From DATFVJ01 sp963851085 (GTDB lineage: Bacteria > Actinomycetota > Actinomycetes > Streptosporangiales > Streptosporangiaceae): a stretch of 64,000 nucleotides of DNA. A program made the position numbers and the translations under genes. Every line of letters starts with the position of its first letter. The stretch's first letter is position 1. A model generated the notes under the pieces. It was not told the origin of the DNA. It worked only from the letters and a program-made list of their open reading frames with translations, and searched no databases. This document shows, piece after piece, positions 18,159 through 27,349 of the stretch. The stretch is taken from assembly GCA_963851085.1 (NCBI GenBank), contig CAWKNX010000021.1, positions 1 to 64,000 of the forward strand, written 5' to 3'.

Positions 18159-18548
18159 TCAGGTGTGAATGATGTCGGTGTGGTGGCAAAAGTGCACCCG
18201 CGCAGGGCTCATCGAGTGGATCCGCTGCAATGACTCGCGCCAGGTCGCCGGGTCGCTGGCCTGCCCGGCTGGCAGGTCGCGGTCGGCCGGGCCTGAGTAC
18301 TGGCGCGGCGTGTATGCCGCGTCCCCGATCAGCAGATCGGCTGCTCCGCGCGCGGAGTTAATCACCACGCACTGGTGGCCCACCGTGTGCCCGGGAGTCG
18401 CGATCACCGCCAGACCAGGCAGCACTTCGGTGTCCCCGTCGAGCAACTCGAACCGCGCGTCCATAAAGCCGAACCAGTCACACAGCTCTGGTGACTCGCG
18501 CTGTGCGCGGTTTCCGCTCCAGCCGCCCATACCGGTCAATACGGACAT
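18159..18548 (-). pseudogene. MBL-fold metallo-hydrolase, N-terminally truncated
   Basis: 129 residues carrying the C-terminal half of a lactonase-like MBL protein: ELLDGDTEVLPGLAVIATPGHTVGHQCVVI, DLLIGDAAYTPRQY and HFCHHTDIIH. The HxHxDH metal motif, normally in the first half of a protein of about 260 residues, is missing. The upstream end abuts the promoter region of the aminotransferase gene. Confidence 0.75.
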
Positions 18549-18665
18549 AAGTGCTGATTAATCACCGTCCATGACGATGGCCTCAATCCGGAGGGGCAGC
18601 GGCATGACCGTGGCCGGGAAAGCGGACGGGCGGATCCCGGATCACGAGCCAACGAGGGGGCGGGT

Positions 18666-20429
18666 ATGACGAATCTGGCGGAAACCGCGACAGGGGGCCG
18701 AGCGGCGGCACTGGACGGGGCACCGGTAGTGAACGGAACGTCGGCGCTGCCGCTGCTGGAGTGGATCCGGCGAAACGTCATCGGCGAAGACGAGGTCCTG
18801 ACTGGTCCGTATGGTCCGCGGCGGGTGGTCTATGCCGACCATACGGCGTCTGGCCGGTCGCTGGCGTTCATCGAGGATTTCATCCGCGAGCGCGTGCTGC
18901 CCCGTTACGCCAACACGCACACAGAAAGCTCCGGCACTGGACTGCAGACGTCGAGGCTACGCGCGGACGCCCGCCAGCTCATCGCGGACGCGGTCGGTGG
19001 CGCCGGCGATGGCCGCCTGGTCATCTTCTGCGGGTCGGGCACCACCGGCGCGGTGAACAAGCTGACCGCAATTCTGGGACTGAGGCGCCCGGCTGGCCAG
19101 GCCGCCAGCTACCTGCGCCGCTTGCGCGTCCCGTCCGCACAGCGCCCGGTGGTATTCGTCGGCCCGTACGAGCACCACTCCAACGAACTGCCATGGCGGG
19201 AGTCGATCGCTGAGGTGGTGGCGATCGGCGCGGACGCCGGCGGCCATATCGACCTCGCAGAGCTCGAGCGCAGGCTGATTCAGTACGCTGGGCGGCCGTT
19301 GCGCATCGGCAGCTTCTCCGCCGCGTCGAACGTGACCGGCATTCTCACCGACACCGGCCGCATCGCGGCCCTGCTGCATCGTCATGGCGCGCTGTCGTTG
19401 TGGGACTACGCGGCCGCGGCGCCGCATGTGCCGGTCCGGATGGGTGAATCGCAGCCGGGCCGCGGCGACTACAAGGACGCGGTGTTCGTGTCCCCGCACA
19501 AGTTCATCGGCGGGCCACAGACGCCCGGTGTCCTGATCGTGCGCCGGGAACTCCTCACCAACCGGGTACCGGCCGAGCCTGGCGGCGGCACCGTGGCGTT
19601 CGTCGACCCAGCCGACCACCGTTACCTGGACGATCCCGTGGCACGCGAAGAAGGCGGCACGCCAGCGATCGTCGAGTCCATCCGGGCAGGGCTGGTGTTC
19701 GCGCTGAAGCAGGCCGTCGGCACCGACCTGATCCAAGAATGCGAAGAACGCTTCTGGCAGCGCGCACGGGCGCGCTGGGAAGCTAACCCCGCCATCGAGC
19801 TACTGGGCAGCCGCGCGTCCCGCCGCCTGCCCATCGTGTCCTTCCGGATCCGCCGCGCCGGCCGGTTCCTGCACCACAACTTCGTCGTAGCGTTGCTCAA
19901 CGACCTGTTCGGCATCCAGGCACGCGGCGGCTGCTCCTGCGCGGGGCCCTACGGCCACCGGCTGCTCGGCATCGACGCCGCACAATCGCGAGCGTTGCGC
20001 GACCAGGTGACCAGCGGCTGGGAAGGTATCAGGCCGGGCTGGACCAGGGTCAGCTTCAGCTACTACATCTCCGACCGCACCTGTGACTACATCATCGACG
20101 CCATAGACCTGACCGCCAGCTACGGGCACCGGCTGCTCACAGACTATGACTTCGATCCACGCACGGGTCTGTGGCGCCACCACGCAGGCCAGACCGAAGC
20201 ACCGCTGCGCCTCACCGATGTCCGCTTCCAGCCCGCAAGACAGCTCGTCCACCCGTTCCCGCAGCCGCGGGCCGGCGAGGACGCACTCACCACCTACCTC
20301 CTGCACGCCAGGAAACTGATGATGTCGAGGACGGACGTCTCCGGCGTGGCAGCGGCCTCGCTGCCACCTGAAATCGAGGCCCTGCGCTGGTTTCATCTCC
20401 CCTGTGATACGTGCCAGCCGAGCCGGTGA
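18666..20429 (+). CDS. Class V aminotransferase-fold PLP enzyme
   Basis: 587 residues from ATG 18666 behind a GAGGGGG box. The N-terminal two thirds follow the cysteine desulfurase/selenocysteine lyase fold: YADHTASGRSLAFIEDFI, CGSGTTGAVNKL, EHHSNELPWRE, SLWDYAAAAPHVP and the PLP-lysine motif SPHKFIGGPQTPG. A Cys-containing segment GIQARGGCSCAGPYGHRLL matches the region near the active-site loop. A long C-terminal extension (about 470-587) is unusual. Substrate is uncertain; no Fe-S or sulfur-carrier genes are adjacent. Confidence 0.87.
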   Translation: MTNLAETATGGRAAALDGAPVVNGTSALPLLEWIRRNVIGEDEVLTGPYGPRRVVYADHTASGRSLAFIEDFIRERVLPRYANTHTESSGTGLQTSRLRADARQLIADAVGGAGDGRLVIFCGSGTTGAVNKLTAILGLRRPAGQAASYLRRLRVPSAQRPVVFVGPYEHHSNELPWRESIAEVVAIGADAGGHIDLAELERRLIQYAGRPLRIGSFSAASNVTGILTDTGRIAALLHRHGALSLWDYAAAAPHVPVRMGESQPGRGDYKDAVFVSPHKFIGGPQTPGVLIVRRELLTNRVPAEPGGGTVAFVDPADHRYLDDPVAREEGGTPAIVESIRAGLVFALKQAVGTDLIQECEERFWQRARARWEANPAIELLGSRASRRLPIVSFRIRRAGRFLHHNFVVALLNDLFGIQARGGCSCAGPYGHRLLGIDAAQSRALRDQVTSGWEGIRPGWTRVSFSYYISDRTCDYIIDAIDLTASYGHRLLTDYDFDPRTGLWRHHAGQTEAPLRLTDVRFQPARQLVHPFPQPRAGEDALTTYLLHARKLMMSRTDVSGVAAASLPPEIEALRWFHLPCDTCQPSR

Positions 20430-20539
20430 CCTGCCCGGCAAGCTGACATGTGGGCCCGGGTGAGAAATTTCACCTAATTGTCCGCGCGGTGGGACACCTG
20501 GAGCTGGATATATCGCCACCGTAGGTGGCCGGGTGCCGA

Positions 20540-22348
20540 TTAAGCGCGGCGGCCGGCGCCAACGTCGTCCGGGGGTTCCGGAAGGGCACCGTAGTCAGGT
20601 GCCCAGATCGAGGCATCGACCGCGGCCTCCACGGCGTCGTCGCTCATCGCCGGGGCCGCCCCGCTGGCACAGGCCTCGCGTGCCACGGCGATGGCGATGG
20701 CGCGGGAGATCCGCCGCAGATCCGCGATGCGGGGATAGAGGGCCCCGTCATTGAGCCGCTCCGCGCTGACCTGGTCGGCGAGCGTGGTCGCTGCCACGAG
20801 GAACATCCGGTCGGTTACCTCCCGTGCCCGCGACGCGATCGCGCCGAGCCCAACCCCGGGGAAGATGAATACGTTGTTCGCTTGCCCGATGACGCGGTCA
20901 CGGCCGCCGACCCGCACCGGGTCGAAGCCACTGCCGGTCGCCACCAGCGCCCGTCCCTCGCTCCACGCGAGCACGTCGGCCGGGGTCGCTTCGGATTTCG
21001 CGGTCGGGTTGGACAGCGGCAGCACGATCGGCACCGCGGTGCGGGCGGCCATCTCGCGGATGACCGGCTCGGTGAAGGCACCTGCCGTCGCTGACGTGCC
21101 GACCAGGATGGTCGGGGCCATCTGCCGTACGACGGTTTCCAGGTCGTAGTGGCTGGCGGGCGCGAAGCCGCACGCGGCCAGTTCGCGCGCCGGCAGCGCG
21201 AACGGGCGCTTGTCCTCGTCCAGGTGGTCGCGCCCCTCGAAGACGAGGCCGCGCGAGTCGAGCATCACGATCGCACGCCGGAGGTTGGCGCTGGGGTCCT
21301 GATCACTGATGACCGTCTCGGCCAGGTGCGCGATACCGGTTCCGGCCGCGCCCGCACCGAGGAAGACCAGGCGCTGGTCGGCCAGCGGCTCACCGCGCAC
21401 CCGCAGCGCGGCGAGGAGACCGGCGAGGACCACCGCGGCGGTGCCCTGGATGTCGTCGTTGAAGCACGTGACACGGTGCCGGTAGCGGGCGAGCAGCCGG
21501 ATCGCGTTGTGCTGCTTGAAGTCCTCCCACTGAAGCAGCGCGGCGGGGTAGACGTCGAGAACGGCGTTGACGAACGCCTCGATGAAGGCGTCATAGGCGG
21601 CGCCGCGCATGCGCGGTTTCGGGTAGCCGAGGTAGAGCGGGTCGGCGAGCAGGTCTTCGTTGTCGGTGCCGCAGTCGAGCGAGACCGCCAGCGTCAGGTC
21701 TGGCCGTATCCCGGCGCACGCGGAGTAGAGCGCGAGCTTGCCTACGGGGATGCCCATACCGCCGGCGCCCTGGTCGCCGAGCCCCAGGATGCGCTCGTTG
21801 TCGGTCGCGACGATCAGCCGGACGCCCGGCCGGCCGATGTTGCGCAGCAACTCCGGGATGCGGTCAATATCGTCCGGCGTGATCCACAGGCCCCGCAGAC
21901 GGCGCTGAATATGGCTGAAGCGGCGGCACGCGTCGCCCACCGTCGGGGTGTAGACGATCGGGGCGAGTTCCTCGATGTGGTCGACGAGCAACCGGTGGAA
22001 GAGGGTCTCGTTGCGCTCGTGCAGCGCGGCGAGGCCGATGTACTTCTCCAGATTGTCGGTCTTGCGCCGGACGTGCTCGAGTTCGAGTTCCACCTGCTGC
22101 TCGATCGTGAGCACCCGCCAGGGCAGCAGCCCGCGCAGGCCGTACGCGGCCCGCTCCGCGTAGGTGAACGCCGCGCCCCTGTTCAGCATCGGCTCTTCGA
22201 GGATCTGCGTGCCGTGCATCCGGCCCGTGGCAGGCACCGTGCCTGCCGGGGCGCCTCCGGCCGGCGCGTCGCTGCTGCCCTCGCCGGCCGGCGCAGCGGC
22301 CTGCCCGTCGCCAGACAGCCTCGTAGTCCCGCTGTTGTCTGAGTTCAT
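20540..22348 (-). CDS. maeA: NAD-dependent malic enzyme
   Basis: 602 residues from ATG 22348, six bases after a GGGAGG box. Motifs include FTYAERAAYGLRGLLP, PIVYTPTVGDACRRFS (catalytic Tyr), RILGLGDQGAGGMGIPVGKLALY (nucleotide and malate site), DIQGTAAVVLAGLLAALR and FLGAGAAGTGIA. It decarboxylates malate to pyruvate with reduction of NAD+. Length matches the large MaeA-type family. An N-terminal low-complexity tail of about 45 residues precedes the conserved part. It is convergent with the aminotransferase gene. Confidence 0.92.
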   Translation of the reverse strand: MNSDNSGTTRLSGDGQAAAPAGEGSSDAPAGGAPAGTVPATGRMHGTQILEEPMLNRGAAFTYAERAAYGLRGLLPWRVLTIEQQVELELEHVRRKTDNLEKYIGLAALHERNETLFHRLLVDHIEELAPIVYTPTVGDACRRFSHIQRRLRGLWITPDDIDRIPELLRNIGRPGVRLIVATDNERILGLGDQGAGGMGIPVGKLALYSACAGIRPDLTLAVSLDCGTDNEDLLADPLYLGYPKPRMRGAAYDAFIEAFVNAVLDVYPAALLQWEDFKQHNAIRLLARYRHRVTCFNDDIQGTAAVVLAGLLAALRVRGEPLADQRLVFLGAGAAGTGIAHLAETVISDQDPSANLRRAIVMLDSRGLVFEGRDHLDEDKRPFALPARELAACGFAPASHYDLETVVRQMAPTILVGTSATAGAFTEPVIREMAARTAVPIVLPLSNPTAKSEATPADVLAWSEGRALVATGSGFDPVRVGGRDRVIGQANNVFIFPGVGLGAIASRAREVTDRMFLVAATTLADQVSAERLNDGALYPRIADLRRISRAIAIAVAREACASGAAPAMSDDAVEAAVDASIWAPDYGALPEPPDDVGAGRRA

Positions 22349-22604
22349 TGCCGCCTCCCGGGCCAATGCTCTGAACATAGGCTTTACCACCGCGAGCGCA
22401 CGGGGGCCATTGGTCCCCTGTGGACGGGGACTTCGGCCCTGCGGGCAGACCCGATCCCGGTGCGTTCCTTTCCCGCGGCGGGCTCATCACCCCGCGGCCA
22501 GACCAGGCGTGGGCCGGGTCCGCGACGGCATGAATCAGGCCCGCCGCGGCCGGCTGTGCCCTGGTGGGCATCGGCTGGCGGGCGGCGGGCCCGGATCCCG
22601 GGGA

Positions 22605-23147
22605 TCACCTGACGGCAGCGGCCACAGCCGGTGTGGGAACCGCGGCCGGCCCGGCCGCGGCCGTCCGGCGGCCCCGTACGAACAGCACGGCCAGGCGGGT
22701 GAGCACGTCGGCCAGCGCCATCAGCACCAGCGCCGCGACCCAGGCACCGGCGCCGGTGATCTGGTGGCTGACGCTGAACCGGGCGATCGCCGGGCCGGCG
22801 CCGTGCCCGGCGGCGAACGCGAACACCATCCGGGCGCCCACCCCGCTGATCCACAACCCGGCCGCCAGCCAGCCCGCCCGGGCCAGCACCCGGCCGTCGC
22901 GGCCGCGGCGCACGTGCGTCGCCAGCCCGGCCAGCGCGCCCATGACCGCACCCGCCGACACGCCGGTCAGCTCCAGCGCGATGTCGGCGCCGCCGCCCGG
23001 GATCGAATGCAGGAACATCATCGCGGCCGCGCCGACCGCCAGTACGGGGACCATCAGGTGGCGCCGGTCCAGCGGGTGCTCACGGATCTGCCGGATCACC
23101 AGCAGGACCAGGATTGCGTTGATCAGGTACATCGAAGTCGTATTCAT
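22605..23147 (-). CDS. Four-to-five-helix membrane protein (DUF1453/CcdC-like)
   Basis: 180 residues, nearly all hydrophobic: helices near 5-20, 33-48, 58-78, 92-112 and 130-150, with RQIREHPLDRRHLMVPVLAVG after the first. The pattern resembles CcdC/DUF1453-type proteins of unknown role. It stands between the malic enzyme and the dehydratase, and 332 bases upstream separate it from the divergent dehydratase gene; I see no further gene in that gap. Confidence 0.75.
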   Translation of the reverse strand: MNTTSMYLINAILVLLVIRQIREHPLDRRHLMVPVLAVGAAAMMFLHSIPGGGADIALELTGVSAGAVMGALAGLATHVRRGRDGRVLARAGWLAAGLWISGVGARMVFAFAAGHGAGPAIARFSVSHQITGAGAWVAALVLMALADVLTRLAVLFVRGRRTAAAGPAAVPTPAVAAAVR

Positions 23148-23479
23148 AACCCCGAGCCTGCCGCGCTCACCCCCATCGCCGCGCCGGCCCGCTGGTGGGA
23201 ATCGGGGTTGACGGCCAGCTCAACCCGCAGGCCGGCCCACCTCAACCCGCGCTGTCCACCGGCGCCGGCCACCTCAGGGCGCCAGCCGCGTCGCGCCGCC
23301 CGGTGCTGCCGTGTCCGGGAACCGAGCTGATGTCAACGTTGCCTCCGCGGAGCGCGAGGGCTATTTTTCGTCTGCCACCCGCGTTGGCTGACGACGACCC
23401 GTTGCGGATCCCGGCGGATTGCCGATGGCGTGTGGACCCGAAGCACCGCTGACCGGGGGCTGAATCCACAGGGAGCGCG

Positions 23480-25222
23480 ATGAACGCCGAACCGGACCAG
23501 GGGACACAGACAGGCCGGCCGCGCAGTGCGGCCTGGTTCGCCGCCAAGGGCCGGGCAGGCATGATCTACCGGTCGTGGATGCGGGCGCAGGGTTTCACGC
23601 CCGAGGTGTTCGACGGCCGGCCCGTGATCGGCATCGCCAACAGCTGGTCGGAGCTCACGCCGTGCAACGTGCACCTGCGGAAGGTCGCGGAGGCGGTCAA
23701 GCGCGGAGTGTGGCAGGCAGGCGGCTGGCCCCTCGAGTTCCCTACGATGTCGCTCGGCGAGACGATGATGCGGCCCACTGCCATGCTGTTCCGCAACCTC
23801 ATGTCCATGGAGGTCGAGGAGACGCTGCGGGCCAACCCGCTGGACGCAGTCGTGCTGCTGTCCGGCTGCGACAAGACGACCCCGGCGATGCTCATGGCGG
23901 CGGCGAGCGTCGACCTGCCGGCCATCATGGTGACCGGTGGCCCGATGCTCAACGGCAAGTACCGGGGCGCGGACGTCGGGTCGGGCACCGACCTGTGGAG
24001 GTTCGAGCAGGAACTCGTCGCCGGCCGGATGACGGAAGAGGAATGCGTATTCGCCGAGGGCTGCATGGCCCGGTCCAACGGGCACTGCATGACGATGGGC
24101 ACGGCGTCCACGATGGCGTGCATGGCCGAGGCGCTTGGGATGCAGCTACCCGGGTCCGCCGCCTGGCCAGCGGTCGATTCCCGGCGTTACGTCACCGCCC
24201 AGCAGGCGGGACAGCGTGCCGTCGGCCTGGTGCGGGAGGACCTCCGCCCGTCCCAGATCATGACCAGGCATGCGTTCGAGAATGCCATCCGCGTCAACGC
24301 GGCGATCGGCGGGTCGACGAACGCGGTGATCCACCTGCTCGCCCTGGCCCGGCTCGGTGTCCCGCTCTCGCTTGACGACTTCGACGTGCTGGCCCGCCCG
24401 GTGCCCTCGCTGGTCAACCTGATGCCGTCGGGGCGTTTTCTGATGGAGGATTTCTGCTACGCGGGCGGCCTCCCTGCCGTCATGCGCGAGCTTGGCGACC
24501 TGCTGCACACCGACCACGCCGGGGTCAGCGGCCGCAGGCTCGCGGAGACCACCGCCGACGCCGTGTGCTGGAACCGCGACGTCATCCATACCCTGGACGA
24601 ACCCTTCCAGCCGCCGGGCACCGGCACCGCCGTGCTGCGGGGCAACCTGTGCCCAGGCGGCGCGGTCATCAAGCAGTCGGCGGCGTCGCCGCACCTGCTC
24701 AAGCACCGCGGCCGGGCCCTGGTGTTCGACTCCATCGAGGAGTACCACCAGGTCGCCGGGCAGCCTGACCTCCCCGTGGACGAGTCCACCGTTCTTGTCG
24801 TCCGTGGCGCCGGGCCGAAGGGCTACCCGGGCATGCCCGAGGTCGGCAACTTCGTGCTGCCACGCAAGCTCCTCGAGCGTGGCGTGACCGACATGGTCCG
24901 TGTCTCCGACGCCCGGATGAGCGGCACTGGCTTCGGCACCGTCGTGCTGCACGTCTCGCCTGAGGCCGTGGTCGGCGGCCCGCTGGCGTTCGTCCGCACC
25001 GGCGACTGGGTCGCGCTTGACGTGCCCGCCCGCACGCTCAGCGTCGAGGTGTCCGACGACGAGCTCGGGCGCCGGCGCGCGGGCTGGTCCCCGCCGCAAA
25101 CCCCGTACCGGCGGGGCTACGCCCGCCTTTACTTCGACCATGTGCTGCAAGCAGATCAGGGCGCTGACCTGGACTTCCTGGTCGGAGCCAGCGGCAGCGA
25201 CGTGCCCCGCGACAATCACTAA
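23480..25222 (+). CDS. IlvD/Edd-family dehydratase, sugar-acid type
   Basis: 580 residues from ATG 23480. Iron-sulfur and active-site motifs are clear: SGCDKTTPAMLMAA, EGCMARSNGHCMTMGTAST and RGNLCPGGAVIKQSA, plus SDARMSGTGFGTVVLHVSPE near the C-terminus. The N-terminal IYRSWMRAQGF segment resembles the L-arabonate/D-xylonate dehydratase branch more than DHAD (IlvD). It probably dehydrates a sugar acid to a 2-keto-3-deoxy acid, but branched-chain synthesis cannot be excluded. No aldolase or transporter is adjacent. Confidence 0.87.
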   Translation: MNAEPDQGTQTGRPRSAAWFAAKGRAGMIYRSWMRAQGFTPEVFDGRPVIGIANSWSELTPCNVHLRKVAEAVKRGVWQAGGWPLEFPTMSLGETMMRPTAMLFRNLMSMEVEETLRANPLDAVVLLSGCDKTTPAMLMAAASVDLPAIMVTGGPMLNGKYRGADVGSGTDLWRFEQELVAGRMTEEECVFAEGCMARSNGHCMTMGTASTMACMAEALGMQLPGSAAWPAVDSRRYVTAQQAGQRAVGLVREDLRPSQIMTRHAFENAIRVNAAIGGSTNAVIHLLALARLGVPLSLDDFDVLARPVPSLVNLMPSGRFLMEDFCYAGGLPAVMRELGDLLHTDHAGVSGRRLAETTADAVCWNRDVIHTLDEPFQPPGTGTAVLRGNLCPGGAVIKQSAASPHLLKHRGRALVFDSIEEYHQVAGQPDLPVDESTVLVVRGAGPKGYPGMPEVGNFVLPRKLLERGVTDMVRVSDARMSGTGFGTVVLHVSPEAVVGGPLAFVRTGDWVALDVPARTLSVEVSDDELGRRRAGWSPPQTPYRRGYARLYFDHVLQADQGADLDFLVGASGSDVPRDNH

Positions 25223-25259
25223 TCTGGGCCGGCCTGCGTCCCGGGCAGCGCCGGGCTTT

Positions 25260-25312
25260 CATGATCGCGGTAACTTTCTGGCGCATACCGCGGCAAAGTT
25301 ACCGCGATCATG
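25260..25312. repeat. Dispersed inverted repeat, family 2, copy 1
   Basis: Perfect 18-bp arms (CATGATCGCGGTAACTTT and its complement) flank a 17-base spacer containing GGCGCATA. The element lies 38 bases after the dehydratase stop. A second copy with 15-bp arms is at 40539-40587, and both share the leading CGGGCTTTC. It may act as an RNA hairpin or terminator, or be a small mobile palindrome. Confidence 0.8.
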
Positions 25313-25447
25313 GAGCGCCGTCGTGAGCGGGGGTGGGACCCGCTGACGGCCGTGAGACAGCGCCCCCAGTGGGCCAACCACGGCCGGCTTGATCGACACC
25401 GCGAGGCGATGCGAGGGCCCGGCTCTTCTTGCCTGCAAGGCCCCGGC

Positions 25448-25648
25448 GGGACACCGCCGGGACCGCCGGGACACCGCCGGGACCGCCGGGACACCGCCGG
25501 GACACCGCCGGGACACCGCCGGGACACCGCCGGGACACCGCCGGGACCGCCGGGACACCGCCGGGACACCGCCGGGACCGCCGGGACACCGCCGGGACAC
25601 CGCCGGGACACCGCCGGGACCCCGCCGGGACACCGCCGGGACACCGCC
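25448..25648. repeat. VNTR of 19 GGGAC(AC)CGCC units
   Basis: Fifteen 11-base units (GGGACACCGCC, one with GGGACCCCGCC) are mixed with four 9-base units (GGGACCGCC), 201 bases in total. Reading frames cross it on both strands and give Thr-Pro-Gly-His or Val-Ser-Arg-Arg repeats. No frame has a start or flanking domain that supports a gene, so it is treated as non-coding tandem repeat. Confidence 0.9.
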
Positions 25649-26110
25649 GGGGCCGGGCCAGCCGGCGCGGTTGCCTCGGTCATCGCTGCTGGTGACCGCG
25701 CCACTTGCCGGGACGCCTGCCGATCCGAAGCCATCGATGTCGGCAAATTGTCGGAGAATCCCGCTGGGCTGTCCGACATCGGCGAAAGTGAGCTTGCCTG
25801 GGAGGCCGCTGAACAACGGCGTCCGATCAGCGAGCGGGTCATCCGCACCCGGCTGGCAAGGCGGAGCCCGAGGCCGCTACCAGCGGTTTGTAACGGCGAG
25901 GGTGACAACGCCGCTAGCCGGGATGCGGGGGCACGCGAGCCGGGCAGGTGTTGTTCAGCGACCGAGGATCGCTAGCTCAGGTATGGCGCTGCCGCACCGG
26001 GGCCTCACCCTCACCACGTGCCCGCCGAGCGCGGCCCTGGGATCCTGCGCCGACCGGCTTTGAGCTGAGTACGCGGGCCAGCGCGGCGAGGTCCGCGTTA
26101 CCTTGCGAGC
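25649..26110. other. Intergenic stretch without recognised gene
   Basis: I see no supported gene between the VNTR and the acyl-CoA dehydrogenase. Open frames here have no family motif. Confidence 0.6.
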
Positions 26111-27226
26111 TTAGACGCCGAGGCGCTGGGCGAGCAGTTCGCGGTGGTAGGTGGGATCACCCAGGAGGAACTCCGACGACTTGGCCCGCTTGAAGTACAG
26201 ATGGGCGTCGTGTTCCCAGGTGAAGCCGATCCCGCCGTGGATCTGGATGTTCTCGGCCGCCGCGTGTGCGTATGCCTCCGAGCAGCAGGACTTCGCCAGA
26301 CTGGCGACCGCCGGCAGCTCACCGGAGTCCTCGGCCGCGGCCCAGCCCGCGTAGTACGCGGCCGAGCGCGCCGACTCGACATGGAGCAGCATGTCGGCGC
26401 ACTTGCTCTTGATCGTCTGGAAGCTGCCGATAGGCCGGCCGAACTGGAGACGGGTTTTGGCGTACGCGACCGCGCTGTCCAGGCAGCGCTGCGCCCCCCC
26501 GACCTGCTCAGCGGCGAGGGCAACGGCGGCCAGATCCAGGGCCTTGCGCAGCCCGGGCTCGGCCCCGCCCGCGACGCCGATGAGCCTGGCCGGGGTGCCG
26601 GAGAAAACCAGCCTGGCCTGCTTGCGTGTCTGATCCATGGTGGCGAGCGGAGTCCGGCGGAGCCCGGCGGCGTCCGGCTGCACGGCGAACAGGCTCAGCC
26701 CGGCCGGGGCGTGGGCCACCACGAGCAGCAGGCCGGCCGTGTGACCATCGACGACAAACGACTTGTACCCATCGACTTCCCAGCCCGCCGCGGTGCGCGT
26801 CGCCTGGCAGCGAATGCCGCCGAGGTCGAATCGCCCCTCGTCTTCGGTCCAGGCGAGGGTGGCGATCGTCTCGCCTGCGGCGATACCGGGCAGCAGCCGT
26901 TTTTTCGCGGCGGCGTCGCCGCTGGTCAGCAGAGCATTCGCAGCCAGGGCGACGGTCGAGAAATACGGTGCGCAGGCCAGGACCGCCCCCATCTCCTCCA
27001 GCACGATGACGAGCTCCACGTACGAGAAACCGGCGCCTCCGTACTCTTCGGGGATGGTCAGCGACTGGAGGCCGAGCTGGCCGGCCATTTGCGCCCAGAT
27101 CGCAGGGTCGAAGCCCCCGATGGTCTCCATCAGGCGCCGGACCTCGGCCTCAGGGAATTTCTCCGCCAGGAACCGGCGGACGACGCGTCGCAGCTCGTCC
27201 TGCTCCTCGCTGAAGACGAGCTTCAT
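26111..27226 (-). CDS. Acyl-CoA dehydrogenase (second subunit type)
   Basis: 371 residues: N-terminal helical domain (FSEEQDELRRVVRRFLAE), LTIPEEYGGAGFSYVELVIVLEEMG, a middle beta domain, and the C-terminal signature RLQFGRPIGSFQTIKSKCADM and QIHGGIGFTWEHDAHLYFKRA. It is the last gene of a minus-strand beta-oxidation operon with a second acyl-CoA dehydrogenase, an enoyl-CoA hydratase and a medium-chain reductase. In actinobacteria, such pairs often form alpha2beta2 enzymes for sterol-like or branched substrates. Confidence 0.9.
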   Translation of the reverse strand: MKLVFSEEQDELRRVVRRFLAEKFPEAEVRRLMETIGGFDPAIWAQMAGQLGLQSLTIPEEYGGAGFSYVELVIVLEEMGAVLACAPYFSTVALAANALLTSGDAAAKKRLLPGIAAGETIATLAWTEDEGRFDLGGIRCQATRTAAGWEVDGYKSFVVDGHTAGLLLVVAHAPAGLSLFAVQPDAAGLRRTPLATMDQTRKQARLVFSGTPARLIGVAGGAEPGLRKALDLAAVALAAEQVGGAQRCLDSAVAYAKTRLQFGRPIGSFQTIKSKCADMLLHVESARSAAYYAGWAAAEDSGELPAVASLAKSCCSEAYAHAAAENIQIHGGIGFTWEHDAHLYFKRAKSSEFLLGDPTYHRELLAQRLGV

Positions 27227-27349
27227 CCTGGGTGCGCCCCTCTTCTCGGCGAGGTTCCCCCATCCCGGTCGAGACAGGCCACGATCACACCCTTCTGGGC
27301 CGGGCGTCGGTTACCTGTTGTGCCTGCCGCACCTGGCCGGTGCCTTCGG

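Noticed and set aside
23195..23452. Small plus-strand ORF upstream of the dehydratase
   Set aside because: Low-complexity Pro/Arg composition and no ribosome-binding site; the gap is treated as promoter region.
25448..25648. CRISPR array
   Set aside because: Units of 9-11 bases are contiguous without spacers and no cas genes are near.
25219..25975. Repeat proteins encoded across the VNTR on both strands
   Set aside because: All frames are equally open through the repeat and lack starts, ribosome-binding sites or conserved flanks.
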